A stretch of DNA of 52,361 nucleotides from assembly GCA_003133565.1 (NCBI GenBank), contig PKYB01000015.1, forward strand, positions 1-52,361, read 5' to 3'. Below the pieces are notes generated by a model that had not been told where the DNA came from, did no database searches, and was given only the letters and a program-made list of their open reading frames with translations. The stretch is from Solirubrobacterales bacterium. GTDB lineage: Bacteria; Actinomycetota; Thermoleophilia; Solirubrobacterales; Solirubrobacteraceae. How positions within the stretch are numbered: position 1 is the first letter of the stretch; each line of letters begins with the position of its first letter. A program made the position numbers and the translations under genes. This document shows positions 1 through 11,490 of this stretch, in pieces.

Positions 1-563
1 GTCGCGTAGGTCGAGAACTTGAAGCCCTTGCGGTAGTCGAACTTCTCGGCTGCGCGGACGAGCCCGAGCGTCCCCTCCTGGATCAGGTCGAGGAACGGAA
101 GGCCCTGGTTGCGGTAGTTCTTGGCGATCGAGACGACAAGACGGAGGTTCGATTCGACCATCTTCTGCTTCGCGTCGAGGTCGCCGCGCTCGATGCGCTT
201 GGCTAGGTCGACCTCCTCCTGCGCGGTCAGCAGGCGAACCTTGCCGATGTCCTTAAGGAACAGCTGCAATGAGTCGGTCGTCATGTCCGGCTTGAGGTCG
301 AGCGCTGTCTTTGCCTTGCGCCGGCCGCGCTTGTCGGGGGCGCGTTCGACCTCGGAGCCGGCGGCGGTCGCGGGATCGATGTCCTCGACCAGCTCGATCT
401 CGGACTTCTCTAGGAAGCCGTGCAGCTCCTCCATGTCCGACTCATCCATGTCGAGTTCCGACACGGCGCCCTGGATTTCGGCGTAGGTGAGCACGCCGAC
501 TTGCTGGCCCTTTGTGACGAGGCCCTTGACCTCTTCAAGTTCTTGAAATTCCGCTACTGACAT
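1..563 (-). CDS. sigA: Primary RNA polymerase sigma factor (RpoD/SigA), N-terminal part, cut by window start
   Basis: Principal sigma-70 factor that directs RNA polymerase to housekeeping promoters. 187 residues are visible. Residues 1-85 form an acidic, low-conservation N-terminus. Region 1.2 follows ([17 protein letters not shown]), then region 2 with [20 protein letters not shown] and [20 protein letters not shown], the core-binding helix and start of the -10 melting region, ending at FKFSTYA. Regions 2.4 to 4 lie outside the window. The ATG at 563 gives a natural sigma N-terminus; its Shine-Dalgarno is weak. A TTGACT-N17-TAGAAT promoter lies about 135 bp upstream. Region 2 conservation makes the family certain; calling it the primary factor rests on region 1.2 and the length of the N-terminus. 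Confidence 0.95.
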   Translation of the reverse strand, partial: MSVAEFQELEEVKGLVTKGQQVGVLTYAEIQGAVSELDMDESDMEELHGFLEKSEIELVEDIDPATAAGSEVERAPDKRGRRKAKTALDLKPDMTTDSLQLFLKDIGKVRLLTAQEEVDLAKRIERGDLDAKQKMVESNLRLVVSIAKNYRNQGLPFLDLIQEGTLGLVRAAEKFDYRKGFKFSTYA

Positions 564-698
564 GTTGTTCCGTTTCCGTCGCGCAGACGAACGCCGGCCG
601 CTCGGGGCCGGCTCGACTGCGATGGTCTGAGGGAGGGCCGTTTGAGCTCTTCGGGCGCGGTCCTCGGCCGCGTCTCAGCGCTCAAACGTACGCTATGA

Positions 699-727
699 AT
701 TCTACCCGCTTCACTTTGTGTAGTCAA
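699..727 (-). promoter_or_regulatory. Sigma-70-type promoter for sigA
   Basis: On the minus strand TTGACT (722-727) and TAGAAT (699-704) are separated by exactly 17 bp. This is a near-consensus housekeeping promoter reading toward sigA and implies a leader of about 130 nt. Between it and the riboswitch promoter at 945 (728-944) the DNA is less GC-rich than the genes. It holds small palindromes (GTACGTAC at 840-847; TGATC/GATCA arms at 890-904) but no gene I can support. Confidence 0.7.
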
Positions 728-944
728 CGTGGATTGGTGCCTAAACCGGTGTTTTTGAGGTTCTGCGCGTGGGCTGGTACTCCTTATCGGCATTCTCGGC
801 CCGCTTACCGCGTCCTTCGTCGGGATTCTTCTCTACTCAGTACGTACAACGTGCCGAGAGGTTTCAAAGTTTCACCTAAGGCGAACATTTGATCGGCCGG
901 ATCAGACGGGGCCAGGGTGTGGCTAAACCGGGCGCCGGGACGCC

Positions 945-974
945 TTTACACGAACTCAACGCGTCCCATATACT
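945..974 (+). promoter_or_regulatory. Sigma-70-type promoter of the riboswitch leader
   Basis: TTTACA (945-950) and TATACT (969-974) are separated by 18 bp. The predicted transcription start near 981 falls just before the conserved riboswitch core, so the two signals support each other. Confidence 0.7.
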
Positions 975-989
975 GGCGCCGCCACGCCG

Positions 990-1127
990 AATCGCGCCGT
1001 GCCAGCACGGGGCGATCGGGGGAACCAATGCGGAGATCCTCTCCGCGGGGGCGAATCCACCGAGTTCGGGGTGGTAGCGCAAACAGCGCGAGCCCGACAG
1101 CTCACCCCGTAGGCAACGGCTGAGGGA
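990..1127 (+). promoter_or_regulatory. c-di-AMP riboswitch (ydaO/yuaA class)
   Basis: The leader carries the conserved blocks of the ydaO/yuaA class in order: CGGGGGAACCAA at 1017-1028, a hairpin GCGGAGatccTCTCCGC at 1030-1046, GGGGGCGAATCC at 1047-1058, a second hairpin, then GAGCCCGACAGCTCACCCCG near 1090-1109 followed by TAGGC. The segment sits between the TTTACA/TATACT promoter and the start of an RlpA-like wall protein gene. In actinobacteria this class is known upstream of peptidoglycan-remodelling genes and normally turns expression off when c-di-AMP is high. The exact 5' boundary is approximate. Recognition is by motif reading, not by a covariance search. Confidence 0.85.
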
Positions 1128-1134
1128 TGACGCG

Positions 1135-2004
1135 ATGGCCCGCACCCACATAGCGATCCGTTGGCTGGCTTCGAGCTTCGGCGCGGGGCTGCTGATCGCG
1201 GTGATGGCGAGTGGCGCGGCGGCGAGCACGGGCGGCACCAGTGCTGGCAGCGGCACGGTGGGCATCCCCGTTCAAACCACGATCAGCACGACCGTGGGCA
1301 CGATCACCTTCGCGCCGACGACGGTTGTCGATGGTCAGAAAACGATCGCCTCGGGAATGCTGAGCAGTGCTGACGCCGGGGAGCCGGTTTCACTCGAGCT
1401 GGAGTCCGCGGCGGGCGTTTGGGAGGTCGTTGCGACCAAGCTGGTCGCCGCCAACGGATCGTTCGCGATCAGCTGGCGTGCGAGCGTCGTCGGGCAGTTC
1501 ACGGCGCGCGTGGTCACCGGCGCGCTGGCGTCGTCGATTGTCTCGGTGAGCACACCGGAGACGTCGCTCGTCGTCGTCAAGTCGGTTCTCGCAACCTGGT
1601 ACGGACCCGGCTTGTACGGCAATCACACCGCCTGCGGCGAAAAGCTGACCAAGCACATCCTCGGCCTCGCCAATCGCAAGCTGCCGTGTGGCACGCCGGT
1701 GACGGTGTTCTACGAAGGACACTCGATCACGGTCCCCGTAATCGACCGCGGGCCATACTCCAACGGCGCGACCTTCGACCTGACCTCGGCCACCGCAGAG
1801 GCACTCGGCATCACTGAGACCGTGGATGTCGGCTACACCGAGCAGCGCGGCAAGAAGATGGTCGCGACCAACTGGTATCCGCCGGGCACCACAGGCCCGT
1901 CGGGCATCACGGGCCCGTCGGGGGTGACCGGCGCCTCGGGCTCGAGCGGGTCCTCCGGTTCGAGCGGCGCCACCGACAGCGGCGGCGCGCAAGCGCCAAG
2001 CTGA
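1135..2004 (+). CDS. Secreted RlpA-like double-psi beta-barrel protein with collagen-like tail
   Basis: Predicted exported peptidoglycan-acting or -binding protein, 289 aa. A signal peptide occupies about residues 1-30 (hydrophobic run ending near ASGAAAS). A beta-rich, Ig-like segment follows (about 45-145). The RlpA/DPBB domain is at about 150-240, with ATWYGPGLYGNHTACGEKL, a central LANRKLPCGTPVTV and VIDRGPYSNGATFDLTSATA. Two cysteines (TACGE, LPCGT) could form a disulfide. The last 40 residues are Gly-X-Y-like repeats (TGPSGITGPSGVTGASG). The start is ATG 1135, with GAGGGA at 1122-1127. A c-di-AMP riboswitch lies directly upstream, so wall turnover is probably tied to c-di-AMP. Whether it cleaves glycan strands like Pseudomonas RlpA cannot be read from sequence. 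Confidence 0.85.
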   Translation: MARTHIAIRWLASSFGAGLLIAVMASGAAASTGGTSAGSGTVGIPVQTTISTTVGTITFAPTTVVDGQKTIASGMLSSADAGEPVSLELESAAGVWEVVATKLVAANGSFAISWRASVVGQFTARVVTGALASSIVSVSTPETSLVVVKSVLATWYGPGLYGNHTACGEKLTKHILGLANRKLPCGTPVTVFYEGHSITVPVIDRGPYSNGATFDLTSATAEALGITETVDVGYTEQRGKKMVATNWYPPGTTGPSGITGPSGVTGASGSSGSSGSSGATDSGGAQAPS

Positions 2005-2044
2005 ACCGAGCGCGGCGGACGCGAGCTCGCAGTTTTGCGTCCTG

Positions 2045-2066
2045 ACGCCACGCCGTATGGCGGCGT
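2045..2066 (+). terminator. Possible terminator hairpin after the RlpA-like gene
   Basis: ACGC/GCGT and CGCC/GGCG arms fold into an 8-bp stem with a two-base bulge and a GTAT loop. There is no U-tract, so this is only a candidate separator between the wall gene and the sugar operon. Confidence 0.35.
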
Positions 2067-2107
2067 AAGGCCTCGCCGTTGGCTCCTGATAGCTTGCGAA
2101 GAGTGCG

Positions 2108-3193
2108 ATGCACTCCTACGCCCCGCCTATGAGATCCAGCCAAAGCGACGAACCGACGGGCGGCCGAGCCCGCGGCTCGGCCAGCCGGCATAGCGTGTCT
2201 CAGCCAAACGGGAGCGACGGACTGATCATCGGCGTTGACGTCGGTGGCACGAAGGTATCGGTCGCGGCGATGCGCGACGGTCGCGTCGGCGCACCGCAGC
2301 TCCGCCCGACCGATCTCTCGAGCACCGAGCACCTCGTCGCCCAGTTCGTTTCCGACATCCGCGAGCTCGCCGCGGGGGAGCAGATCGCTGCCGTCGGCAT
2401 CGGCATTCCCTCGGTGGTCGAGTTTGCGACCGGCCGGGTGCGCTCGAGCGTCAACATCCCGCTGCGCGACGTGCCGCTGCGCCAAGTGCTCGAGCGCGAG
2501 CTGAGCGTGCCGGTGTTCGTCGACAACGACGCGACCGTGGCGGCCCTCGCCGAAGCCCATGACGAGCAAGGCAGGCTGAACGTCGAGCATCTCGTGATGC
2601 TCACGATCGGCACCGGCGTCGGCGGCGGGATCGTCATCGGCGGCCGGCCCTACCGTGGCGCCACCGGCGCGGCAGGAGAGCTCGGCCACACGCTGATCGG
2701 GATCGCCCACGACGTCCCGACGGCTGAGAAGACCTTCCCCAAGGCCGGCTCGCTCGAGGCGCTCGCCGCCGGCAGCGAGCTCGACCGTCTCGCGCTCGAC
2801 GCGGCGAAAGCGAACCCGGACTCGGCACTCGGCCAAGCGCTGGCTGAGCGCGGCGTCGTGACCGGCACGGACGTCGTCCGCGCGGCAAACGCAGGTGACG
2901 CGACGGCACGCGCCGCGTTGCACACGCTCGCGCGCCGCGTCGGGATTGGCGTGGCCAACGTGATCAACACGTTCGACCCCAATGTCGTGGTAATCGGTGG
3001 CGGCGTCTCGGCCGCCGGCGACCTGCTGCTGATCCCGGCGCAGGAGGCGGCACGAGAGTACATCCTCACTGGCGTCGGCACTCAAACAGAGATCCGACTG
3101 GCCCGCTCGGGCCCGGAGGCGGGCGTCCGGGGCGCCGCGCTGCTCGCCCGCAGCGAGCTCGGAGTTCATCACGACCGGGGAGTTGCCAAATGA
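2108..3193 (+). CDS. ROK-family sugar kinase (probable glucokinase)
   Basis: Phosphorylates a hexose, most likely glucose to glucose-6-phosphate, feeding the pentose phosphate genes that follow. 361 aa. The ATP-binding motif [10 protein letters not shown] is at about 40-50, [13 protein letters not shown] lies in the middle, and the ROK signature [13 protein letters not shown]...GAAGELGH is at 168-197. The canonical zinc-binding C-x-C-G-x2-G-C-x-E block expected just after GELGH is missing; the stretch reads [12 protein letters not shown] and has no cysteines. The first 35 residues are a low-conservation extension; ATG 2108 was kept because GAAGAG stands at 2099-2104. The stop overlaps the tkt start by 4 bp (ATGA), so translation is probably coupled. 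Substrate is inferred from context. Confidence 0.85.
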   Translation: MHSYAPPMRSSQSDEPTGGRARGSASRHSVSQPNGSDGLIIGVDVGGTKVSVAAMRDGRVGAPQLRPTDLSSTEHLVAQFVSDIRELAAGEQIAAVGIGIPSVVEFATGRVRSSVNIPLRDVPLRQVLERELSVPVFVDNDATVAALAEAHDEQGRLNVEHLVMLTIGTGVGGGIVIGGRPYRGATGAAGELGHTLIGIAHDVPTAEKTFPKAGSLEALAAGSELDRLALDAAKANPDSALGQALAERGVVTGTDVVRAANAGDATARAALHTLARRVGIGVANVINTFDPNVVVIGGGVSAAGDLLLIPAQEAAREYILTGVGTQTEIRLARSGPEAGVRGAALLARSELGVHHDRGVAK

Positions 3194-5199
3194 CCACGAC
3201 CGTGGCCGACGCCACGCTCGACGAGCTGTGCATCAACACGATTCGCACGCTCTCGATGGACGCCGTTCAGCAAGCCAACTCCGGCCACCCCGGCACGCCG
3301 ATGGCACTCGCGCCGGTCGCCTACACGCTCTACACGCGGGTCATGCGCCACAACCCGGCCAACGCCGAGTGGCCGAACCGCGACCGCTTCGTGCTCTCCT
3401 GCGGGCACGCGTCGATGCTGCTCTACTCGATGCTCTATCTCTGCGGCTATGGCCTCGAGCTCGACGACATCAAGCGCTTCCGCCAGCTCGGCTCGCCGTG
3501 CGCCGGCCACCCCGAGTACGGCCATGCCGCGGGCATCGAGGCGACAACCGGCCCACTCGGCCAGGGGATCTCCAACTGCGTCGGCCTGGCGCTCGCCGAG
3601 CGGATGCTCGCCGCGCGCTACAACCGGCCCGGGCACGAGCTGATCGACCACCACACCTTCACGATCGCTTCTGACGGAGATCTCGAGGAGGGCATCTCCT
3701 CGGAGGCCTCCTCGATCGCCGGGCACCTCGGACTTGGGCGTCTGATCGCCTTCTATGACGACAACCACATCTCGATCGAGGGCAACACCGCGCTGGCCTT
3801 CAGCGACGACGTCGGCGCCCGCTATGAGGCCTACGGCTGGCACGTGCAGCACCTCGGCGAGATCGTCGTCCCCGACCGCATCGAGGCCGCCGCGCGCGCG
3901 GCGATGGCGGTACCCGACCAGCCGTCGCTGATCATCTGCCGCACGCACATCGCACAGGGCGCGCCGAACAAGCAGGACAGCGCGAGCGCGCACGGCTCGC
4001 CGCTCGGCGAAGAGGAGATCCGCCTGACCAAGGAGGGCTACGGCTGGCCGACCGAGCCGCCGTTCATCGTCCCCGAGGCGGCGCTCGAGCACTGTCGCGC
4101 GACGATCCCCGCCGGCGAGGCTGCGGAGCGCGAGTGGGAGGAGCGCCGCGCCGCATTTGCCGAGGCTTACCCGAAGGAGTCCGCAGAGCTCGAGGACATC
4201 TTCGCCCGGCGCTTGCCGGAGCTCCCGAAAGGCCTGCTCAAGCGCTTCGAGCCGGGCGAGAAGATCGCGACGCGCAAGGCTTCGCAGGAGGTCCTGCAGG
4301 TCGCGGCCGGCTACGTCCCGGCGCTCGTCGGCGGCTCCGCCGACCTCGCGCCCTCGACACTGACGCTGATCGACGACGGGGGCAGCATCGAGCGCGGCTC
4401 CTACGGCGGGCGCAACCTGCACTTCGGCATTCGCGAGCACGCGATGGGCGCGATCGTCAACGGCCTCGTGCTGAGCGGCTGGCGGGCCTTCGGCTCGACC
4501 TTCCTGATCTTCTCGGACTACATGAAGGGCGCTGTGCGTCTCGCCGCGCTATCCAAGCTGCCGTCGATCTTCGTTTACACGCACGACTCGATCGGGGTCG
4601 GCGAGGACGGCCCGACGCACCAGCCGATCGAGCAGCTCGCGACGCTGCGGGCGACGCCCAACATCAACGTCGTCCGTCCGGCCGACGCGAACGAGACGGC
4701 ACTCGCCTGGCGCTTTGCGCTCAGCGCGACGGTGACGCCGACGGTCTTCGCGCTGTCGCGCCAGTCGATCCCGATCATCGACCCGGACGCAATTCCCGAC
4801 GACGCGATCGAGCGCGGTGGCTACGTGCTGAGCGACAGCGAAGGTCCACCAGCGCTGGTCCTCGTCGGCACCGGCTCGGAGGTCTCTTTGTGCGTCGAGG
4901 CCGCTGAGCTGCTGCGCGCCGACGGCGTCGCGGTGCGCGTGGTGAGCATGCCCTGCCTCGATCGCTTCCTCGCGCTCGGAGCGGATGAGCGTGAGGCGGT
5001 GCTCGGCCCGCCCGGCACGCCGCGGATCGCGGTCGAGGCGGCGAGCCAGCTCGGCTGGGACGGCATCGTCGGCGAGCGCGGCGCGTTCATCGGCATGCAC
5101 AGCTTCGGCGCCTCCGCACCGGCCAGCGATGTCTATCGCCATTTCGGCATCACCAGCGAGGCGATCGTCGAACGCGCACAAGAACTGCTTGCAACCTGA
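3190..5199 (+). CDS. tkt: Transketolase
   Basis: Thiamine-diphosphate enzyme that moves two-carbon units between ketose and aldose phosphates in the non-oxidative pentose phosphate pathway. 669 aa, a normal full length. It shows [19 protein letters not shown] near residue 30, [20 protein letters not shown] at about 100-120, the ThDP/Mg motif [20 protein letters not shown] at about 160, IRTH-type [10 protein letters not shown], and the pyrimidine-domain signature [19 protein letters not shown] at about 460. It starts within the ROK kinase stop codon and ends 25 bp before tal-pgi. No key motif is missing. Confidence 0.97.
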   Translation: MTTTVADATLDELCINTIRTLSMDAVQQANSGHPGTPMALAPVAYTLYTRVMRHNPANAEWPNRDRFVLSCGHASMLLYSMLYLCGYGLELDDIKRFRQLGSPCAGHPEYGHAAGIEATTGPLGQGISNCVGLALAERMLAARYNRPGHELIDHHTFTIASDGDLEEGISSEASSIAGHLGLGRLIAFYDDNHISIEGNTALAFSDDVGARYEAYGWHVQHLGEIVVPDRIEAAARAAMAVPDQPSLIICRTHIAQGAPNKQDSASAHGSPLGEEEIRLTKEGYGWPTEPPFIVPEAALEHCRATIPAGEAAEREWEERRAAFAEAYPKESAELEDIFARRLPELPKGLLKRFEPGEKIATRKASQEVLQVAAGYVPALVGGSADLAPSTLTLIDDGGSIERGSYGGRNLHFGIREHAMGAIVNGLVLSGWRAFGSTFLIFSDYMKGAVRLAALSKLPSIFVYTHDSIGVGEDGPTHQPIEQLATLRATPNINVVRPADANETALAWRFALSATVTPTVFALSRQSIPIIDPDAIPDDAIERGGYVLSDSEGPPALVLVGTGSEVSLCVEAAELLRADGVAVRVVSMPCLDRFLALGADEREAVLGPPGTPRIAVEAASQLGWDGIVGERGAFIGMHSFGASAPASDVYRHFGITSEAIVERAQELLAT

Positions 5200-5224
5200 C
5201 GAGGAAACTGAGAGGTACGGAGCG

Positions 5225-7944
5225 ATGGCCAGCATGCCGCACACAGAGAATGCAAACCTCGCCGCGCTCGCCGCCGCGGGAACCGCACCGTGGTTGGACC
5301 AGATTCGCCGCAGCCTGATCTCGAGCGGTGAGCTGGCGCGGCTGCGCGACGAATACTCGCTGCGCGGCGTCACCTCCAATCCGGCGATCTTCGAACAGGC
5401 GATCCTCGGCTCGAACGACTACGACGAGCTGCTGCACGAGGGCGCCAAGGAGGGGCTCGACGCGGTGACGCTGTACGAGCGGATCGCTATCGCCGACGTC
5501 CAGGATGCCGCCGACATCCTGCGCCCGGTCCACGACGCAGAGGGGGATGGCTTCGTCTCCTTCGAGGTCGCACCCAACCTGGCACACGACACCGAGCGCA
5601 CGCTCACGGCGGCGCGCGATTACTGGGCGCGCCTGGACCGCCCGAACGTGATGATCAAGATCCCCGGCACCGAAGCCGGCGTGCCGGCGATCGAGCAGGC
5701 GATCTACGAGGGCATCAACGTCAACGTCACGCTGCTGTTCGCCGTCGAGCAGTACACGGAGATCGCCGAGGCCTTCATCCGCGGGCTCGAGCGCCGCCAC
5801 GCCGAGGGCCTTTCGCTCGACATCCACTCGGTCGCCAGCTTCTTCGTCTCGCGCGTCGACACCGAGGTCGACAAGCGGCTCGCCGCGCTGGGCCACACCG
5901 AGCTCGCCGGGACCGCGGCGATCGCCAACGCGCGCGCCGCCTATGCCCGTTACAAGAAGATCTTCGGTTCCGCGCGCTTCACCGCGCTGGCGGAGGCCGG
6001 GGCGCTCGTCCAGCGCCCGCTGTGGGCCTCGACGGGAACGAAGAACCCGGCCTACAGCGAGACGATGTACGTCGACCATCTGGTCGCGCCCGACACCGTG
6101 AACACGATGCCGATGAAGACCCTGCTCGCCGTCGCCGAGCGCGGCCACATCGAGCCCGGCAGCGCCGAGCTCGATCCGACCCCTGAGCTCGCGGCGCTCG
6201 AACGCGCGGGGATCGACATGACCGACGTGACCAACACGCTGCTCGAAGAGGGCATCGCCGCGTTCGTCACGCCGATGAACAAGCTCCTGGCGGGCATCGA
6301 CAGCGTGCGCCAGGCGGTGCTCACAGGCCGCCCCGACGCGATCGCCGCCTCGCTCCCCGACGAGCTGGCGAGCGCGATCGCCGAGCGCGTGCACAAGGCG
6401 GTCAGCGAGGATGTCGCGCGCCGCGTCTGGGCCAAGGACGAGTCGCTGTGGGGCGGACCCGGCGTCCCCGAGATCGCCGACAGGCTGGGCTGGCTGACGA
6501 TCTCTGAGACGATGCTCGAACGGGCCGACGAGCTCGTGGCGTTCGCGCGCGGCGTCGCCGCCGAGGGCTTCACCGATGCCGTGCTGCTCGGCATGGGCGG
6601 CTCGAGCCTCGCTCCCGAGGTGCTCTGGCAGACCTTTGGCGCGCCGGCGGAAGCGCTCGCGCTGCACGTGCTCGACTCGACGGACCCCGACACGATCCTC
6701 GAGGTCCAGAACGAGGTCGATCTGCAAAAGACGCTGTTCGTCGTCTCGACGAAATCCGGCGGCACGATCGAGACGCTCTCGCTTTTCGAGCACTTCCATT
6801 CGCTCGTCGGCGACGGCGGGCATTTCATCGCGATCACGGACCCCGGGAGCGCGATCGTCGATTTGGCAAAGAAGCGCGACTTCCGAGCCTGCTTTGAGAA
6901 TGACCCGAACATCGGTGGGCGCTACTCGGCGCTCTCGCTGTTCGGGCTCGTGCCGGCGGCGCTGATCGATGCCCCGGTGCACGCGCTACTCGAGCGCGCC
7001 GAGATCGCCGAGCAGGCCTGCGCGCACTTCGGCTCGACCACCGCCAACCCCGGACTCTGGCTCGGCCTGGCAATCGGCGAGCTCGCGCGCCACGGCAAGA
7101 ACAAGCTGACCTTCGTCGTCGGCGAGCCGGTCCCGAGCTTCGGCCTGTGGGTCGAGCAGCTGATCGCCGAGAGCACCGGCAAGCAGGGCCGGGGGATCCT
7201 CCCGGTCGCCGGCGAACCGCTGCTGGGGCCCGAGGCCTACGGCTCGGATCGCGTGTTCATCCAGCTGCGCGATGACGAGCGCCCCGACGCCGACACCGAC
7301 GCGCACGTTGCCGCGCTCGCCGACGCCGGGCATCCGACGCTCACGCTCACGGTCGCCGGCAGTGAGGATCTCGGGCGGCTGTTCTTCACCTGGGAGTTCG
7401 CGACGGCGGTCGCCGGCTGGGTGCTCGAGATCAATCCCTTCGACCAGCCGAACGTCGCCGAGGCCAAGGAGGCGACGAAGCGGGTGCTCGCGGCCGGCCC
7501 GCTGCCGCCGCTGCCCGAGGCCGATCGCGCCGCGCTCGCCGCGCTCTTGAGCGGCGGCAAGGCCGGCGACTACATCGCGCTGATGGGCTACGTCACGCCG
7601 TCGGTCGAGTTCGACGAGGCCGTCGCCGAGCTGCGCACGACGCTGATGGAGCGGACCAAGCTGGCCACCACGTTCGGCTACGGGCCGCGCTTCCTGCACT
7701 CAACCGGCCAGCTGCACAAGGGCGGCCCGCCGATCGGGCGCTTCCTCTCGCTGATCGACGACAGCGGCGCCGACGTCGCGATCCCGGGCGCCGCCTACTC
7801 GTTCCTCACGCTCAAGGATGCCCAGGCACTCGGCGACCTCGAGACGTTGCGCTCGCACAAGCTGCCGGCCGAGATCGTTCGCCTGCATGGCGACCCGGCG
7901 AACGCGCTGCGCAAGTTGCATAACGAAATCAAGGAGATGCTCTG

Positions 7945-7945
<1 letters not shown>
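5225..7945 (+). CDS. tal-pgi: Bifunctional transaldolase / glucose-6-phosphate isomerase (Tal-Pgi fusion)
   Basis: 906 aa. Residues 1-370 are a transaldolase: RGVTSNPAIFEQAILGSNDY, the Schiff-base lysine in NVMIKIPGTEAG (about residue 145), and GTKNPAYSETMYVDHL. Residues 380-906 are a phosphoglucose isomerase: LLGMGGSSLAPEVLWQTFG, FVVSTKSGGTIETLS, GGRYSALSLFGLVPAAL and STGQLHKGGPPIGRFLSL. The fusion joins the enzyme recycling pentose-pathway sugars to the one returning fructose-6-phosphate to glucose-6-phosphate. Such fusions are known in several bacteria. ATG 5225 was chosen because transaldolase similarity begins soon after and because an upstream extension would run through tkt. The stop shares one base with the gnd start (TGATG). 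Confidence 0.95.
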
Positions 7946-8885
<940 letters not shown>

Positions 8886-8886
<1 letters not shown>

Positions 8887-10427
8887 TGGCAGCGCCGCCC
8901 ATCGAAGTCGAACTCGACAATCCACTCGCGGAGGGTCTCGAGCGGCTCCCCGTGCGCCCGACGAACCTCGTCATCTTCGGCGCGACCGGGGACCTGGCCA
9001 AGCGCAAGCTGCTCCCAGCCATCTACAACCTCGCCCACGAGGGCGCGCTGCCGGAACGCTTCAACCTGGTCGGTGTCTCGCGCGGCGAGCTGAGCGACGC
9101 TGAATACCGCGACGAGGCGGCCGAGGCGATTCGCGCGTTCTCGCGAACGCCGCCCGACGCGGGGGTGCTCGACGGCCTCCTGACCGGCGTGCGCTACGTG
9201 CCGATCGCCTTCGCCGACACCGCGGCCTACAGCCAGCTGGCCGACGCGCTCGCAGAGCTCGACAGGGCCGCCGGCGAGCCGATGGCGCGCGCCTTCTATC
9301 TCTCGACCGCGCCCGAGTTCTTCCCCGTGATCGTCGAGGCGCTCGGTAGCGCCGGGCTCGCCGAGGCCGACGGCGACGTCGCGGTGCGCTGCATCATCGA
9401 GAAGCCTTTCGGCACCTCGCTCGCCGAGGCCCAGGACCTCAACCGCAAGGTCCTCGCGGTCTTCAGCGAGGAGCAGATCTTCCGCATCGACCACTACCTC
9501 GGCAAGGAGACGGTGCAGAACATGCTCGCGTTTCGCTTCGCCAACGGCATGTTCGAGCCGCTCTGGAATCGCAACTTCATCGAGAACGTGCAGATCACCG
9601 CCGCCGAGGACCTCGGCATTGGCAGCCGCGCCGGCTACTACGACAACGCCGGAGCGCTGCGCGACCTCGTCCAGAACCACATGCTCCAGCTGCTGACGCT
9701 CCTGTGCATGGAGCCGCCGGTGACCTTCGCCGCCGACGACGTCCGCGACGAGAAGGCCAAGGTGCTGCACGCGATTCGCGCGCCGGATATCGACGAGGTG
9801 ACAGAGATGAGCGTGCGGGCCCAGTACACCGCGGGGGTCAGCGGCGGCGAGCCTGTGGTCGGCTACCTCGCGGAGGCCGGCGTGCCGAAGTCCTCGCGCA
9901 CCGAGACCTACGTCGCGTTGCGGCTGATCGTCGACAACTGGCGCTGGGCGGGCGTCCCCTTCTACCTGCGCACCGGCAAGCGCCTGGCGCGCAAGGTGAC
10001 GGAGATCGCAGTGACCCTGCGCCCGGTCCCCCACCTCGCCTTCGAGCGCGACGGCGCGGCCGGCGTGCGCCCGAACCAGCTCGTGCTGACGATCCAGCCC
10101 AACGAAGGCGTGTCGCTGTCGCTCGGCGCCAAGGTTCCGGGAACGCGCATGCGGATCCGCCCGGTCAACATGGAGTTCCTCTACAACACGGCCTTCCTGT
10201 CACAGTCACCCGAGGCCTATGAGCGACTGCTGCTCGATGCCATGCGCGGCGAGGCGACGCTCTTTACCCGCAACGACGAGGTCGAGGCGCAGTGGCGGAT
10301 CTGCGATCCGATCCTCGCCGGCTGGGCGGCGAGCAAGGAGCCGCTGGCCCACTACCCGAGCGGCGCCCAGGGACCGAGCGAGGCGAACGAGCTGCTGTGG
10401 GCCGGGCATCACTGGCGCGCGATCTGA
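8886..10427 (+). CDS. zwf: Glucose-6-phosphate 1-dehydrogenase
   Basis: First step of the oxidative pentose phosphate pathway: glucose-6-phosphate plus NADP+ to 6-phosphogluconolactone. 513 aa. Cofactor motif [20 protein letters not shown] at about 28-47; [17 protein letters not shown] at about 170; substrate and catalytic signature [20 protein letters not shown] at about 200; [18 protein letters not shown] at about 358. The GTG start lies inside the gnd stop (TAGTG), a 1-bp overlap. opcA, its assembly partner, begins 10 bp downstream, the usual actinobacterial arrangement. Confidence 0.97.
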
Positions 10428-10437
10428 AGCCTCGCCG

Positions 10438-11490
10438 ATGCCCGCCGTCAACGACACCGTCTGGACCGCTCAGAACACGACGCCATCGGAGATCGAGGAG
10501 GCACTGCGCAATCTGCTGGCGGAGCGCCACGCGGAGAGCGCGGCCTACGTGCCGGCGCGCGTGCTCAACCTCGTGATCATCGTCGATCGCCAGTGGAGCG
10601 GCGAGATCGCCAACCGGCTGCGGCGCGTCGGACGCAACCACGCCTCGCGCACGATCGTCTGCGCCGTGAGCGAGGGGCGCACGACGCTCGACGCCGTCGC
10701 CACGGTCGCCGCCGACTCGACGCCCGGCGAGGGCGAGACGGCCCTGACCTTCGAGACGATCGTGATCGACCTCGGGCCCGGGCATCTGCCCTATCTCGAC
10801 TCGATCGTCGATCCGCTCGTCGTCACCGACATCCCGACGCTCGTCTGGGCGCCCCACGGCCACTGGGAGGCGGTCGACTCGCTGCGCGGGGTTTCACAGT
10901 CGGTGCTGCTCGACTCGGTCGAGGATCCCGAGGTCGCTGAGGCGCTGCGGCGCGCCGCGCGCCTGCTCGAGTCGCGCGAGGTCGTCGACCTTGCCTGGCT
11001 GCGCACGACGCCGTGGCGTGAGCGCATCGCGACGAGCTTTGACCCGCCCGCCCGCCGCCATCAACTGGCGGCGATCTCGAGCATCGCCGTGCGCCACCAC
11101 TTCGCCTCGGGCGCCGCGGCGCTCTTGATCTGCGGCTGGTTCGGCTCGCGCCTGGGCTGGCCGGCCCAGCCGCTGCACCGCGACGGAAAAGGCCACGCCG
11201 ACGGTCAGATGGGCGAGGTCAGCGTGACGCTCGACTCCGTCGGCCAGAACGTCCCCGGGCTCTCGGGGTTGACGTTGACGCTGCGCGATGGCAGCTCGCT
11301 GTCGCTCGACCGCGGACCCGGCGGCCTGCAGGCGACCGAGCGTGATGGCGCCGGGGTCGAGCGGACCTGGCGGCTGCTCGGCGCCTCGCGGGGCGAGAGC
11401 GGCATCCTCGGCGAGGGCATCCGCCAGTCACTGATCGGCAACCCGATCTACGCGCAGGCGCTCCGCTGCGCGAGCGGGCTACTCGAATGA
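10438..11490 (+). CDS. opcA: Glucose-6-phosphate dehydrogenase assembly protein OpcA
   Basis: 350 aa. OpcA-type protein, the allosteric/assembly partner of Zwf in actinobacteria and cyanobacteria. Recognisable features are the N-terminal SEIEEALRNLL helix, ARVLNLVIIVD, the NHASRTIVCAV segment and the central HLPYLDSIVDPLVVTDIPTL stretch, which OpcA proteins share. It has no enzyme motif. ATG 10438 follows the zwf stop by 10 bp; longer forms would run inside zwf. The stop overlaps the pgl start by 4 bp. The family call is confident from sequence plus position between zwf and pgl. Confidence 0.92.
   Translation: MPAVNDTVWTAQNTTPSEIEEALRNLLAERHAESAAYVPARVLNLVIIVDRQWSGEIANRLRRVGRNHASRTIVCAVSEGRTTLDAVATVAADSTPGEGETALTFETIVIDLGPGHLPYLDSIVDPLVVTDIPTLVWAPHGHWEAVDSLRGVSQSVLLDSVEDPEVAEALRRAARLLESREVVDLAWLRTTPWRERIATSFDPPARRHQLAAISSIAVRHHFASGAAALLICGWFGSRLGWPAQPLHRDGKGHADGQMGEVSVTLDSVGQNVPGLSGLTLTLRDGSSLSLDRGPGGLQATERDGAGVERTWRLLGASRGESGILGEGIRQSLIGNPIYAQALRCASGLLE

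Noticed and set aside
695-892. Small frame in the sigA upstream region
   Set aside because: It overlaps the sigA promoter and has no ribosome site; composition looks non-coding.
1907-3172. Open frame of about 420 codons antisense to the ROK kinase
   Set aside because: No recognisable domain; the plus-strand kinase explains the region.
5150-6982. Long open frame (about 610 codons) antisense to tal-pgi
   Set aside because: Arg/Asp/Glu-rich product with no domain, opposite a gene with intact catalytic motifs. It is a product of high GC at third positions.
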